Assembly (NCBI RefSeq): GCF_000239795.1
Contig: NZ_CAFJ01000163.1
Coordinates: 28 to 33,554, forward strand
Source: Bradyrhizobium sp. STM 3809
GTDB lineage: Bacteria; Pseudomonadota; Alphaproteobacteria; Rhizobiales; Xanthobacteraceae
Direction: 5' to 3'
Length of the DNA: 33,527 nt
A program made the position numbers and the translations under genes. This document shows positions 22,135 to 30,951 of this stretch, piece by piece; position 1 is the first letter of the stretch, and the number at the start of each line of letters is the position of its first letter. The notes beneath the pieces were generated by a model that had not been told where the DNA came from, made no database searches, and saw only the letters and a list, made by a program, of their open reading frames with translations.

Positions 22135-24339
22135 ATGACAGCTCACATCGGCACCGCCACCTCCCGCGTCGACGGCCGCGCCAAGGTCACCGGCGCCGCC
22201 AAATACGCGGCCGAGTTCAATGCGCCCGATCTGGCCTTCGGCGTCGTGGTCAGCTCTACGATTCCGAAGGGGAGGATCGTCAGCATCGATTCCGGCCGCG
22301 CCCGGGCCGTCGACGGCGTGATCGACGTGCTCACCCACACCAACCGGGTCCGCATGGCCGACAAGGACGACGGCTACCGCGACGAGGTCGCGCCGGAGGA
22401 CGGCTCGCCGTATCGCCCGCTGTATGATGATCGCGTGCATTTCAACTTCCAGCCGGTGGCGCTGGTGATCGCCGAGGATGAGGACACGGCGCGCTTCGCC
22501 GCGACGCTGGTCGACGTCCGCTATCACACCGAGGACTTCGCGACCGACCTGCATGCCGCGCGCGAACGGGCCTTCAAGGTCGACAAGCCGGTCAAGCCGC
22601 GCGGCGACGCGACCAAGGCGCTCGCCGGCGCGGCCGTGCGTCACGACGCCGATTATGGCGTGCCGATCGAGTATCACAATCCGATGGAGCTCTACGGCTC
22701 CACCGTGCTCTGGAAGGACGGCGGCAGGCTCGTGGTCTACGACAAGACCCAGGGCGTGCAGAATGTGCAGCGCTATGTCTGCAGCGTGTTCGAGCTGAAG
22801 GAGGACGACGTCCAGGTGATGTCGCCGTTCGTCGGCGGCGCCTTCGGCTCGGGCTTGCGGCCGCAGTTCCAGGTCGCGCTGGCGGCGATGGCCGCGCTGA
22901 AGCTCAAGCGCGCGGTGCGCGTCGTGCTCAGCCGCGCCCAGATGTACGGGTTGTGCTATCGCCCGGCGACGATCGAGCGGCTGGCGCTTGGCGCCGCCAA
23001 GGACGGCACGCTGGCGGCGCTGACGCATGAGGCGATCGCGATGACCTCGCGGCACGAGGCGTTCTCGCGCAACGACATCGGCTGGGGCGAGGTGCTCTAC
23101 ACCTCGGAGACGTCGCGCGCGACGCACCGGCTCGCCAAGCTCGACGTCCCGACGCCCGGCGACATGCGCGCGCCCGGCGCGGCGAGCGGCGTCTACGGCC
23201 TGGAATGCGCGATGGACGAGCTCGCGGTGGCGCTGAAGATGGATCCGCTGGAGCTGCGGCTGCGCTGCTATTCGGAGCGCGACCAGGACAAGAACCTGCC
23301 GTTCTCCAGCAAGCGGCTCAAGGAGTGCTATCAGCAGGGCGCCGAGGCGTTCGGCTGGGCCGAGCGCAACGCAGAGCCGCGCTCGATGCGTGACGGCCGC
23401 GAATTGGTCGGCTGGGGCGTGGCGAGCGGCGCCTGGGAGGCGATGCAGATGCCGTTCGCCTCGCGCATCGTGATGACCGCCAACGGCCATGTCGAGGTGG
23501 CCAGCGCCACCTCGGACATCGGCACCGGCACCTACACCATCATGGCGCAGGTCGCCGCCGACATGCTCGGCGTGCCGCTCGACAGCATCATCGTGAAGCT
23601 CGGCGATTCCACCCTGCCGAAGACGCCGGTCGAGGGCGGCTCCTGGACCGCTGCCTCGATCTCGCATGCCATCGTCAACGCCGCCGACGACATTCGCGCC
23701 GAACTCCTGACGATCGCGCAGACCATGCCGGGCTCGCCGCTGAACGGGCTGACGGCCGACGAGGTGACCTTGGCCGATGGCGCCGTCGTCGCTATCGCCG
23801 ACCGCAGCCGGTCGGTGGCGATGTCGGACGTCATGCGCCACGGCGGCAAGGACCGCATCGAGAAGGAACGCGGCGCCGACTTCGAGGAGGACGACAAGCA
23901 CGCCCACAATACCCATTCGGCGGTCTTCGCCGAAGTGAAGATCGACGAGGAGCTCGGCGTCATCAGGGTGACGCGTATCGTCAACGCCGTCGCCGCCGGC
24001 CGCATCCTCAACACCAAGACCGCCTCCAGCCAGATCATGGGCGGCGTGGTGATGGGCATCGGCATGGCGCTGCACGAGGAAGCCATGATCGATCACCGTT
24101 TCGGCCGCATCATGAACGCCAACATCGCCGAATATCACATGCCGGTGAACGCGGACGTCCACGATATCCAGGTCATCTTCGTCGAGGAGGAGGACCGCAT
24201 CATCAACAAGATGGGCATCAAGGGCGTCGGCGAGATCGGCATCGTCGGCGTGCCCGCCGCGATCGCCAACGCGGTCTATCACGCCACCGGCAAGCGCGTG
24301 CGCGACCTGCCGATCACGTTGGACAAGCTGGTGGGGTGA
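22135..24339 (+). CDS. paoC: Aldehyde oxidoreductase, molybdenum-binding subunit (PaoC-like)
   Basis: The 734-residue catalytic subunit carries the molybdopterin cofactor. It opens with GTATSRVDGRAKVTGAAKYA, typical of the family. The MPT-binding stretches SPFVGGAFGSG (about 230-240), MRAPGAASGVYGLECAMDE and the C-terminal GIKGVGEIGIVG are present; Glu700 in that last motif is the catalytic base. Length matches E. coli PaoC (about 732). It starts 4 nt after the FAD subunit, so all three genes form one operon. Substrates are probably aromatic or other reactive aldehydes, by analogy with PaoABC. No maturation factor of the PaoD/XdhC kind follows. Confidence 0.93.
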   Translation: MTAHIGTATSRVDGRAKVTGAAKYAAEFNAPDLAFGVVVSSTIPKGRIVSIDSGRARAVDGVIDVLTHTNRVRMADKDDGYRDEVAPEDGSPYRPLYDDRVHFNFQPVALVIAEDEDTARFAATLVDVRYHTEDFATDLHAARERAFKVDKPVKPRGDATKALAGAAVRHDADYGVPIEYHNPMELYGSTVLWKDGGRLVVYDKTQGVQNVQRYVCSVFELKEDDVQVMSPFVGGAFGSGLRPQFQVALAAMAALKLKRAVRVVLSRAQMYGLCYRPATIERLALGAAKDGTLAALTHEAIAMTSRHEAFSRNDIGWGEVLYTSETSRATHRLAKLDVPTPGDMRAPGAASGVYGLECAMDELAVALKMDPLELRLRCYSERDQDKNLPFSSKRLKECYQQGAEAFGWAERNAEPRSMRDGRELVGWGVASGAWEAMQMPFASRIVMTANGHVEVASATSDIGTGTYTIMAQVAADMLGVPLDSIIVKLGDSTLPKTPVEGGSWTAASISHAIVNAADDIRAELLTIAQTMPGSPLNGLTADEVTLADGAVVAIADRSRSVAMSDVMRHGGKDRIEKERGADFEEDDKHAHNTHSAVFAEVKIDEELGVIRVTRIVNAVAAGRILNTKTASSQIMGGVVMGIGMALHEEAMIDHRFGRIMNANIAEYHMPVNADVHDIQVIFVEEEDRIINKMGIKGVGEIGIVGVPAAIANAVYHATGKRVRDLPITLDKLVG

Positions 24340-24471
24340 ATCTGCTCCGGCGCATGCATCTGAATTGATTGGCGCTGGCGATTGCATACCCACCCATGAA
24401 CACTCAGGGAATCGTGTTCGTGAATACTGCTGTTCTTCGATCTTGTTCTGTCTCCTCGCACCAGCTTCATG

Positions 24472-24611
24472 CCCTCACCCTGAGGAGACCGGCCTCAAGG
24501 CGGTCGTCTCGAAGGGCGAGGCCTCGCTGGGGCCTCATGGTTCGAGACGCGCCGCGAGCGGCGCCTTGCCTCGAATTGACAGAATAGGCGCGGCGCTCCT
24601 CACCATGAGGG
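24472..24611. repeat. Composite inverted repeat (REPIN-like) in a 555-nt gap
   Basis: Outer arms CCCTCACCCTGAGGAG (24472-24487) and CTCCTCACCATGAGGG (24596-24611) are imperfect reverse complements, each a near-palindrome. Inner segments GTCTCGAAG and TTCGAGAC also pair, so the element can fold into a long hairpin. The gap 24340-24894 between paoC and the lipoprotein gene holds no other recognisable feature; short frames across it look like shadows. Confidence 0.75.
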
Positions 24612-24894
24612 TCGACTTCCGCGATCGGCGCCGCACGAAGCCGAGTGCGGCGCTGCAAATTGATCTTGTGGTGAGGGGTTGAACTCCGCACAGGACGATG
24701 CGAGCACCGCCGCAATCGCGGGCGGGTTTTGAAACCCGCTATCGTACCGCGACCAATCTTGCCGCAGTCTCTCCTTGGTTGGCGGCGCTCGGTGACATCT
24801 CTCCACGCTTCCGCCCCATGCTGTCCGGATTGTCGGAGGACAAGCAGGCAGCGCCACAGCCGGCGCAAATCGGTGAGCGTGAGGCGGTCCCGGC

Positions 24895-25785
24895 ATGGAC
24901 GACATCCAGCGTTTGGTCAGGTCAAGAAGGTCTCTGACCGTCACACATCTGGCCACGCTGTGCGCGGCGCTCGGCCTGTCCGGTTGCGCAACCGCGCCGA
25001 TCACGCAGAGCGGTGCGCTCGCGTCGTATCGCACCCTCGAGGAGTCGAACGGCCTGCTCGCCAAATCGGTGCTCAACGTCAACAAGGACAATGTGCTGGC
25101 CGCCGCGACGGTGCGGATCATGCCGACGACGTTCGCGGGCGATGTCGGGGCGGTGCTCAGCGAGCCGCAGCAAAGGCTGGTGGCGAACGCCGTCGATCGC
25201 GCGCTGTGCCTCGATCTCAGTGAGCGCTTCACGGTGGTACCGCCGAACGAACGAGCCGACCTGACCACGCGCACCTTCATCACGCAGGCGGCGGCGACGG
25301 ACCCCGTGGCGGCCGGCGCCTCGAAGGTCGTCTCCGCCGTGCCGGGCGCGCTCGGTGTGCCCGTTCCGGTGCCGCGGCTGCCGATCGGACTCGGCAGCCT
25401 CACCATCGAAGCCGAGGCGGTCGATCGCCGCGGCCGGCAGCAGGCCGCCATGGTGTGGGCGCGCGGCGCCAACTCGTTCACGAACTCGCCGGTGATCTCG
25501 CAGGCCGGCGACGCCTATGATCTGGCGGGCTCGTTCAGCGCCGATTTCAGCGAGCTGCTGGTGACCGGCGAGACGCCCTTCGGCAAGCCGCCCAAGATCC
25601 CCTCGATCGACCGCATCGGCGCCGCGCTCGGCGGCAAGCCGAAGAACCCGGCCTGCGAGGCCTATGGCCGCGACCCCGGCCTGATCGGCATGCTCGCCAA
25701 CCACCTCGGCGCGCCGCCCGAATGGGTCGACAAGGGCGCGCCGGCCGACGCGCAGGCGAGCACGCAGATGGCCGCGAAGCGTTAG
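24895..25785 (+). CDS. Lipoprotein, DUF3313-like
   Basis: A 296-residue lipoprotein. The N-terminus has RSRRS, a hydrophobic stretch and the lipobox LSGC with Cys31 as the lipidated residue, so it is anchored in a membrane of the envelope. The mature part starts with SGALASYRTLEESNGLLAKS, runs through an alpha/beta region with RADLTTRTFITQ and ends in a flexible tail. The beginning and overall design recall DUF3313 lipoproteins, a call made by eye. GAGG lies about 12 nt before the ATG, which is long. It converges on macB across a hairpin repeat. The function is not known. Confidence 0.75.
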   Translation: MDDIQRLVRSRRSLTVTHLATLCAALGLSGCATAPITQSGALASYRTLEESNGLLAKSVLNVNKDNVLAAATVRIMPTTFAGDVGAVLSEPQQRLVANAVDRALCLDLSERFTVVPPNERADLTTRTFITQAAATDPVAAGASKVVSAVPGALGVPVPVPRLPIGLGSLTIEAEAVDRRGRQQAAMVWARGANSFTNSPVISQAGDAYDLAGSFSADFSELLVTGETPFGKPPKIPSIDRIGAALGGKPKNPACEAYGRDPGLIGMLANHLGAPPEWVDKGAPADAQASTQMAAKR

Positions 25786-25864
25786 GGCAAGGTGCGGAAG
25801 CAGATCGTGAGAGATGATTGGCCGCGATAGGCGGGAGAGAAGCACGCGCTCCGAGCGACGCTGC

Positions 25865-25898
25865 GCTCCCTCTCCCCGTAAGAACGGGGAGAGGGAGC
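25865..25898. repeat. Hairpin repeat between convergent genes
   Basis: The arms 25865-25879 and 25884-25898 form a perfect 15-bp stem with loop AAGA (GCTCCCTCTCCCCGT and its complement). The core matches the hairpin at 5608-5670. It lies between the converging lipoprotein and macB-like genes and may act as a two-way terminator. Confidence 0.85.
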
Positions 25899-25958
25899 AG
25901 ACTGTCGTCGCCGCGAGGCACTCTACTTGGTCAGCTCAAAGCCTGCATCTCTTACCGC

Positions 25959-27920
25959 CTACTCCCTTGCCAGCGCGGTCGCCGGATCCAGCCGTGACGC
26001 GTTGCGGGCGGGCATGTAGCCGAAGCCGATGCCGATGGCCATCGAGATGACGGCGGAGCCGGCCATGGCGAGCGGCGAGTAGATCAGCTGGAAGCCGACG
26101 TCGAGCGCGTTGAAGACGGCGCCGAAGCCGACCGCGAGCGCCAGGCCGAGCGCGCCGCCGAGCAGGCAGACCAGCACCGCCTCGATCAGGAACTGCATCA
26201 GGATGTCGCTGCGCCGAGCGCCGACCGCCATGCGCACGCCGATCTCGCCGACGCGCTCGGACACCGACACCAGCATGATGTTCATGACGCCGATGCCGCC
26301 GACCAGGAGCGAGATCACGGCGATGGCCGCGACCAGCAGCGTCAGCACCTGCGTCGTGCTCTCGACCGTCTTGCGGATGTCGTCGGTGTTGAGCACGAAG
26401 AAGTCCTTGGCATTGTGCCGCGCCGTCAGCAGCGCCGTCGCCGCGCGCTCGGCGTCCGCCATCGGCGTCGCCTCGTCGACGCGCATGCTGATGCTGCGCA
26501 GCACCTGATTGCCGATGAAGCGCGCCTGCACGGTGGTGTAGGGCAGGTACACGATCGGCGTCGAGCTGGAGCCGAAGCCTGCCTGCTGCTGCTTGGTGAC
26601 GCCGACGACCCGGCACGGCACCTTGCCGATCAGGACAACGCTGCCGAGCGGGCTGACATCGGAATCGGGAAACAGCGCCTTGCGCGCATTATCGTCGATG
26701 ACGGCATCCTGCGCATAGGACCTGATGGTCTCGGCGTCGAGATAGCTGCCTTCGGCGAGCTCGGTGTTCTTGACCCGGAAATACTGCTCGCCGACGCCCG
26801 AGACCTGGGCGCTGACCTCGATCGCGCCGTAGCGCAGCGTGCTGGTCGTCGAGACGGTCGGCGAGATCGCATCGACATAGGGCTGCTCGGCCATCACCTT
26901 GGCGTCCGCGAGCACGAGCGTGCGGATCTTGCTGGCCTTGGTGTCGCCGAAATCCTTGCCGGGGAAGAACTCCAGCGTATTGGTGCCGAGCCGGTTGATG
27001 TTCTCCAGCACGCGCGCCTGCGAACCGCGGCCGAGCGCCAGCACCAGGATCACCGAGGCGACGCCGATGATGATGCCAAGCATGGTGAGAAAGGCGCGCA
27101 GCCGGTGCGCGTTCATCGCGAGAAGCGCCATCCGCGCGGCCTCGCGCAGGCGATCGAGATGGCTGCGCCACCACGACACGACCGGAGCCGGATGGTCCTC
27201 GCCCCCGCCGGACGTCGCAAGGCTTGATGCGCGCGGGTTGGGCCGGTCGGAGATGACGCGGCCGTCCTGCAGCTCGATGATGCGCCGGGCGCGCTGGGCG
27301 ACGCCGGCATCATGCGTGACGATGATGACGGTGCGTCCCGAGGCACTGATCTCGTCGAGGATGCGCAGCACCTCTTCGCCGCTGGCGCGGTCGAGCGCGC
27401 CGGTCGGCTCGTCCGCCAGGATCACGTCGGGATCGTTGACCAGCGCGCGCGCGATCGAGACCCGCTGCTGCTGGCCGCCCGAGAGCTGGCCCGGCCTGTG
27501 CCCGATCCGGCTGCCCATGCCGAGCCGCTGCAGCAGCGCCTCGGCCTTGCGCCGCCGCGCCGCGGGCGAAAGCCCCGAATAGACCGCGGGGACCTCGGCA
27601 TTCTCGGCCGACGTCAATTCGCCAAGCAGGTGATAGCGCTGGAAGATGAAGCCGAAATGCTCGCGGCGCAGCGCTGCCAGCTCGTCCGGGTCCAGCGAAC
27701 TCATCTCGCGCCCGGCGATCCTGTAGCTGCCGGAGGTCGGCCGATCGAGGCAGCCGAGAATGTTCATCAGCGTCGACTTGCCGGAGCCGGACTGGCCGAT
27801 GATCGCGACCATCTCGCCGCGCGCGATCTGGATGTCCACGCCGCGGAGCGCATGGACGGTGCTTTCGCCCGAGGCATAGCGCCGTCCGACGTTCCGGAGA
27901 TCGATCAGGACCTCGGGCAT
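25959..27920 (-). CDS. macB: MacB-type ABC transporter (ATPase plus FtsX-like permease)
   Basis: A 653-residue fusion. The ATPase domain (about 1-230) has Walker A GQSGSGKST (42-50), signature LSGGQ (146-150) and Walker B VILADE (166-171). One membrane helix follows near 270-290, then a large periplasmic domain (about 295-520), then three helices near the C-terminus with NIMLVSVSERVGEIGVRMAV in the FtsX-like part. This is the MacB layout: a mechanotransmission pump that pushes substrates from periplasm through MacA and an outer-membrane channel. The ATG at 27920 overlaps the stop of the macA-like gene by 1 nt (TGATG). Substrate could be a macrolide, peptide, siderophore or lipid. Confidence 0.93.
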   Translation of the reverse strand: MPEVLIDLRNVGRRYASGESTVHALRGVDIQIARGEMVAIIGQSGSGKSTLMNILGCLDRPTSGSYRIAGREMSSLDPDELAALRREHFGFIFQRYHLLGELTSAENAEVPAVYSGLSPAARRRKAEALLQRLGMGSRIGHRPGQLSGGQQQRVSIARALVNDPDVILADEPTGALDRASGEEVLRILDEISASGRTVIIVTHDAGVAQRARRIIELQDGRVISDRPNPRASSLATSGGGEDHPAPVVSWWRSHLDRLREAARMALLAMNAHRLRAFLTMLGIIIGVASVILVLALGRGSQARVLENINRLGTNTLEFFPGKDFGDTKASKIRTLVLADAKVMAEQPYVDAISPTVSTTSTLRYGAIEVSAQVSGVGEQYFRVKNTELAEGSYLDAETIRSYAQDAVIDDNARKALFPDSDVSPLGSVVLIGKVPCRVVGVTKQQQAGFGSSSTPIVYLPYTTVQARFIGNQVLRSISMRVDEATPMADAERAATALLTARHNAKDFFVLNTDDIRKTVESTTQVLTLLVAAIAVISLLVGGIGVMNIMLVSVSERVGEIGVRMAVGARRSDILMQFLIEAVLVCLLGGALGLALAVGFGAVFNALDVGFQLIYSPLAMAGSAVISMAIGIGFGYMPARNASRLDPATALARE

Positions 27921-29212
27921 CACGGACCTCCGGCGCCGGGCGGCGGCGGCATGATGGTCTGCTTGGGTCCCTCGCTGGCCGCGGAGATGACGACGCGATC
28001 GCCCTCCTGCAGGCCGGACTGCACCTCGGCGCGGATCTTGTTGTTGAGGCCGATCCGCACGTTGCGCTTCTGCAGCACGCCCGCGCCGTCGATCACGCGA
28101 ACGCGATAGCTGCCGTCGGGTTCGGGATTGCCCAGCGCGGAAGAGGGGATGGTCGGCACCTTGCGCGCCTCGCCGAGCAGGATGTGGACCTCGGCGGTCA
28201 TGTAGGTCATCAGCCGCCCGTCCGTGTTGGCGACGTCGAACACGCCTTCGTAATAGATCGCCGACGAGGTGGAGGAGGACGACGTGCTGCTGCTGCTCGA
28301 CGTCGTGGTGGTGCTGGTGGAGAAGCTCGAATCGCTCTTGATCGATTCCGGCGCCGGCTCGATGAATCCCAGTGTCGCCTCGTAGCGGCGATCGGGATCG
28401 CCGAGAATCGTGAAGTAGACGTTCTGGCCCGGCCTGACGCGGACGACATCGGCTTCGGAGATGTCGACCCGCACGGTCATGGTCTCGACCTGGCCGAGCA
28501 CCACGATGGTCGGCGCGGACTGCACCGCATTCACCGTCTGGCCCTGCTGCGTGACAATCGACAGCACGGTGCCGTCGATCGGCGCGGTGATCTTGGTGTA
28601 GCCGAGATTCACGCGCGCCGTCTCGATGGCGACCTCGGCCTCGACGATCTGCGCCTCGAGCTGCGCGATCTGCGCCTGCGTCTGCTTCACGGTGGCTTCG
28701 GCGCTGTCATAGTCGGCGCGCGACGAGGCCTTCTGCGCCAGCGTGGTCTGCTGCCGCGCCAGGTTCGCCTCGGCGAGCGCCAGCGTCGCCTGCTTCTCGT
28801 CGCGCTGGGCGCGCACGTTGCGCAAGGCGGCCTCGTTGGTGCGCAAGGTGTATTGCTGGGTCAGCGAATCGATCTCGGCGATGAGCTCGCCCGCCTTGAC
28901 CTTCTGGCCGAGCTTGACGTTGAGCGCGACCAGCCGGCCCGACGCCTGGGCGCCGACCGCGACCAGCTTGACCGGCTTCAGCGTGCCGGTCGCGAGCACG
29001 GTCTGCTCGATGTCGCCGATCGTGACCGGAGCGGTGGCGAGATTGGCGTTGGGATTGCGCGTCGCGCGCTTGACGCCGACGCCGAGCACCACCAGCACGG
29101 CCAGGCCGGTGACGATCAGCGGCCAGCGCCGCCGTCGTTTCGGCTTGGACGCGGACGCGACGCCATCCTCGACCGCGACCGGCTGGGTCATCTGTGGCAG
29201 GGGTGCATTCAT
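27920..29212 (-). CDS. macA: MacA-type periplasmic adaptor (membrane fusion protein)
   Basis: A 430-residue adaptor: one N-terminal membrane helix (about 30-47) after a basic RRRRW stretch, a biotinyl-lipoyl-like domain (GRLVALNVKLGQKVKAGEL, 92-110), a coiled-coil hairpin (about 120-205), and beta-barrel regions (YTKITAPIDGTVLSIV, 205-220). Between 294 and 318 lies a run made almost wholly of Ser and Thr, inserted in the beta-barrel domain, which is unusual. The ATG at 29212 is used; a GTG at 29227 would add five residues. It starts 34 nt after the outer-membrane gene and overlaps the macB-like gene. It links MacB to the outer-membrane channel. Confidence 0.92.
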   Translation of the reverse strand: MNAPLPQMTQPVAVEDGVASASKPKRRRRWPLIVTGLAVLVVLGVGVKRATRNPNANLATAPVTIGDIEQTVLATGTLKPVKLVAVGAQASGRLVALNVKLGQKVKAGELIAEIDSLTQQYTLRTNEAALRNVRAQRDEKQATLALAEANLARQQTTLAQKASSRADYDSAEATVKQTQAQIAQLEAQIVEAEVAIETARVNLGYTKITAPIDGTVLSIVTQQGQTVNAVQSAPTIVVLGQVETMTVRVDISEADVVRVRPGQNVYFTILGDPDRRYEATLGFIEPAPESIKSDSSFSTSTTTTSSSSSTSSSSTSSAIYYEGVFDVANTDGRLMTYMTAEVHILLGEARKVPTIPSSALGNPEPDGSYRVRVIDGAGVLQKRNVRIGLNNKIRAEVQSGLQEGDRVVISAASEGPKQTIMPPPPGAGGP

Positions 29213-29246
29213 CAGGCGACTTCGCACGCTGGTGGATTACAGTTGG

Positions 29247-30722
29247 TCATCGAGGCGCGGCGGCCTGCGCGAGATGCGGGCCGGTGCCGCCGTCGACGAC
29301 CTCCGGCACCGAGCTGTCGATCGGGCCGCTCCAGCCGCCGCCGAGCGCCTTGGCCAGCGCGACATAATCCTTGGCCACATTGGCGCGGCTTGCGAGGAGG
29401 ATGTCTTCGGCCGTGAATTGCGAGCGCTCGGCGTCGAGCACGTCGAGGAAGGTGCTGGAGCCGGTCTGGTAGAGCGCGCGTGACAGCCGCGCGGCCTCGC
29501 CATAGCGGCGGGCCGATTCCGTCAGGCTGCGGATGCGCAGCCGCTCCTGGCCGAGGTTGACGATGGCGTTCTCGACGTCCTCCAGCGCGCTCAGCACCGC
29601 GCTGCGCCACGCCACGTGATATTCGTCGCGCTGCGCCTCCGCGACCTCGACCGCTGCCTGCAGCTTGCCGCCATTGAAGATCGGCACCGAGAGGCTCGGG
29701 CCGATCGACCAGCCGATGGTCGAGCTCTTGCCGAGATCGCCGAGCTTGAGCGCCGAGGTCGAGACCGTGCCGGTCAGGCTGACATCCGGATACAGCGCGG
29801 CGGTCGCCTGGCCGATCTTCGCGGTGAACTGTGCGAGCTGCCGTTCGGCCTTGCGGACATCGGGACGCATCACCAGCACATCGGCCGGGATGCCCTTCGG
29901 CAGCGGCCGGCGCGGCGCGGGGATCGGCAGACTTCGGGACAGGCGCTGGCTGAGCGCGGTCGGGTCGCGCCCGAGCAGCACGCCGAGGCGATGCACCGCC
30001 TGCTGGTAGCTGCTCTCATAGGTCGGAATGGTGGCTTCCGTACTGGCCGCGAGCGCGCTCGCCTTGGCGGTGTCGACGGCCGAGGCCGAGCCGGCCTCCT
30101 GCTTGCGCTGGGTCAGCGCCGCGGTCTCGCGCTGCGAGGCGGCGGTGCGCTGCGCCAGGGCCACCCGTGCCTGGTAGGCGCGCGCGTCGATGTAGTTGGA
30201 GGCGACGTCGCCGATCAGCGTCAGCAGGGTCGCGCGCAGATCATCCTCGGCGGCGTCGACGGCGTAGCTGGCGGCTTCGACGGCGCGGCGGTTGGCCCCG
30301 AACAGGTCGAGCTCCCAGCTCGAATCGAAGCCGGCCTGGAACTGGCTGTAGGTGGTCGGCGCGATCGCGATGCCGCTCGTGGCCGTGCCGGCGCTGCGGG
30401 TCTCGGTCGCGGAGCCGGTGCCGCTGACGATCGGAAACAACGCACCCACCGCCTGGCGCTGCGTGGCGCGCGCCTCGCGGATGCGCGCCTTGGCCGCGGC
30501 GACGTCGAGATTGCCGCTGACGGCTTCGCTGATCAGCTGATCGAGCTGCGCGTCGCCGAGGTTGCGCCACCATTGCGCGAGCTTGAGCTGTTGCGCCGGC
30601 TGGTTGCGGTCGCTGCTCCAGCGCGCCGGCGTGCCGAAATCCGGCGTGACGTAGTCGGGCCCGACGGCGCAGCCGGCGAGCAGCGGGGACGCGAGGCAGA
30701 TGGCGAGCAGGACGAGCTTCAC
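29247..30722 (-). CDS. Outer-membrane efflux lipoprotein, NodT/TolC family
   Basis: A 491-residue outer-membrane factor. The signal sequence ends in the lipobox LAGC with Cys18, then AVGPDYVTPDFGTPARW, the typical NodT-family start. Two repeats of the OEP domain follow (about 60-265 and 280-470), with DSSWELDLFGANRRAVEAA in the first and SIGPSLSVPIFNGGKLQAAV in the second, both diagnostic. It would form the trimeric exit duct for the MacAB-like pump. The start codon is GTG at 30722 and no good ribosome site is visible. It is the first gene of the operon. Confidence 0.93.
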   Translation of the reverse strand: MKLVLLAICLASPLLAGCAVGPDYVTPDFGTPARWSSDRNQPAQQLKLAQWWRNLGDAQLDQLISEAVSGNLDVAAAKARIREARATQRQAVGALFPIVSGTGSATETRSAGTATSGIAIAPTTYSQFQAGFDSSWELDLFGANRRAVEAASYAVDAAEDDLRATLLTLIGDVASNYIDARAYQARVALAQRTAASQRETAALTQRKQEAGSASAVDTAKASALAASTEATIPTYESSYQQAVHRLGVLLGRDPTALSQRLSRSLPIPAPRRPLPKGIPADVLVMRPDVRKAERQLAQFTAKIGQATAALYPDVSLTGTVSTSALKLGDLGKSSTIGWSIGPSLSVPIFNGGKLQAAVEVAEAQRDEYHVAWRSAVLSALEDVENAIVNLGQERLRIRSLTESARRYGEAARLSRALYQTGSSTFLDVLDAERSQFTAEDILLASRANVAKDYVALAKALGGGWSGPIDSSVPEVVDGGTGPHLAQAAAPR

Positions 30723-30951
30723 GGGGCTGAGCGTCGCGGTTCGGAGGAGGGCCGCGCCGGCCGGTCAGCCTCGCCGCAGGACTTCCCTGTTTGATGGTTG
30801 TCTGATCCGCCAAGCCTTAGGCGCGATGGCCGTTGCGCAGGGTTAAGTCGCGTGAAGAAATGTTTCCGCCTTAACAATACAACTTGATTTCGCCACGATC
30901 GCACGCGGCTTCGGACTGTTCTTTTCGGCCTAAATCGACCATGTTCCGCGC
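30723..30951. promoter_or_regulatory. Divergent control region between efflux operon and its likely two-component regulator
   Basis: This 229-nt region must hold the promoters of the NodT-macA-macB operon (minus) and of the regulator-kinase pair (plus). It is locally AT-richer than its surroundings. GTTAAG (30842-30847) and CTTAAC (about 30870-30875) flank GAAATGTTTC, a possible regulator site. The 9-mer AATGTTTCC (30859-30867) also occurs upstream of the other response regulator at 8695-8703. I could not define -35/-10 boxes. Confidence 0.5.

Noticed and set aside
22114..24393. 759-codon open frame on minus, opposite paoC
   Set aside because: Antisense shadow of a clearly coding gene in GC-rich DNA; Asp/His/Arg-rich composition and no domain.
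24340..24894. Possible small genes in the paoC-lipoprotein gap
   Set aside because: Frames are formed by the palindromic repeat, and none has a ribosome site or recognisable protein.
28260..28335. Short repeated triplets resembling a microsatellite or array
   Set aside because: It is the in-frame Ser/Thr tract of the MacA-like gene; no spacer-repeat order, so not a CRISPR array.
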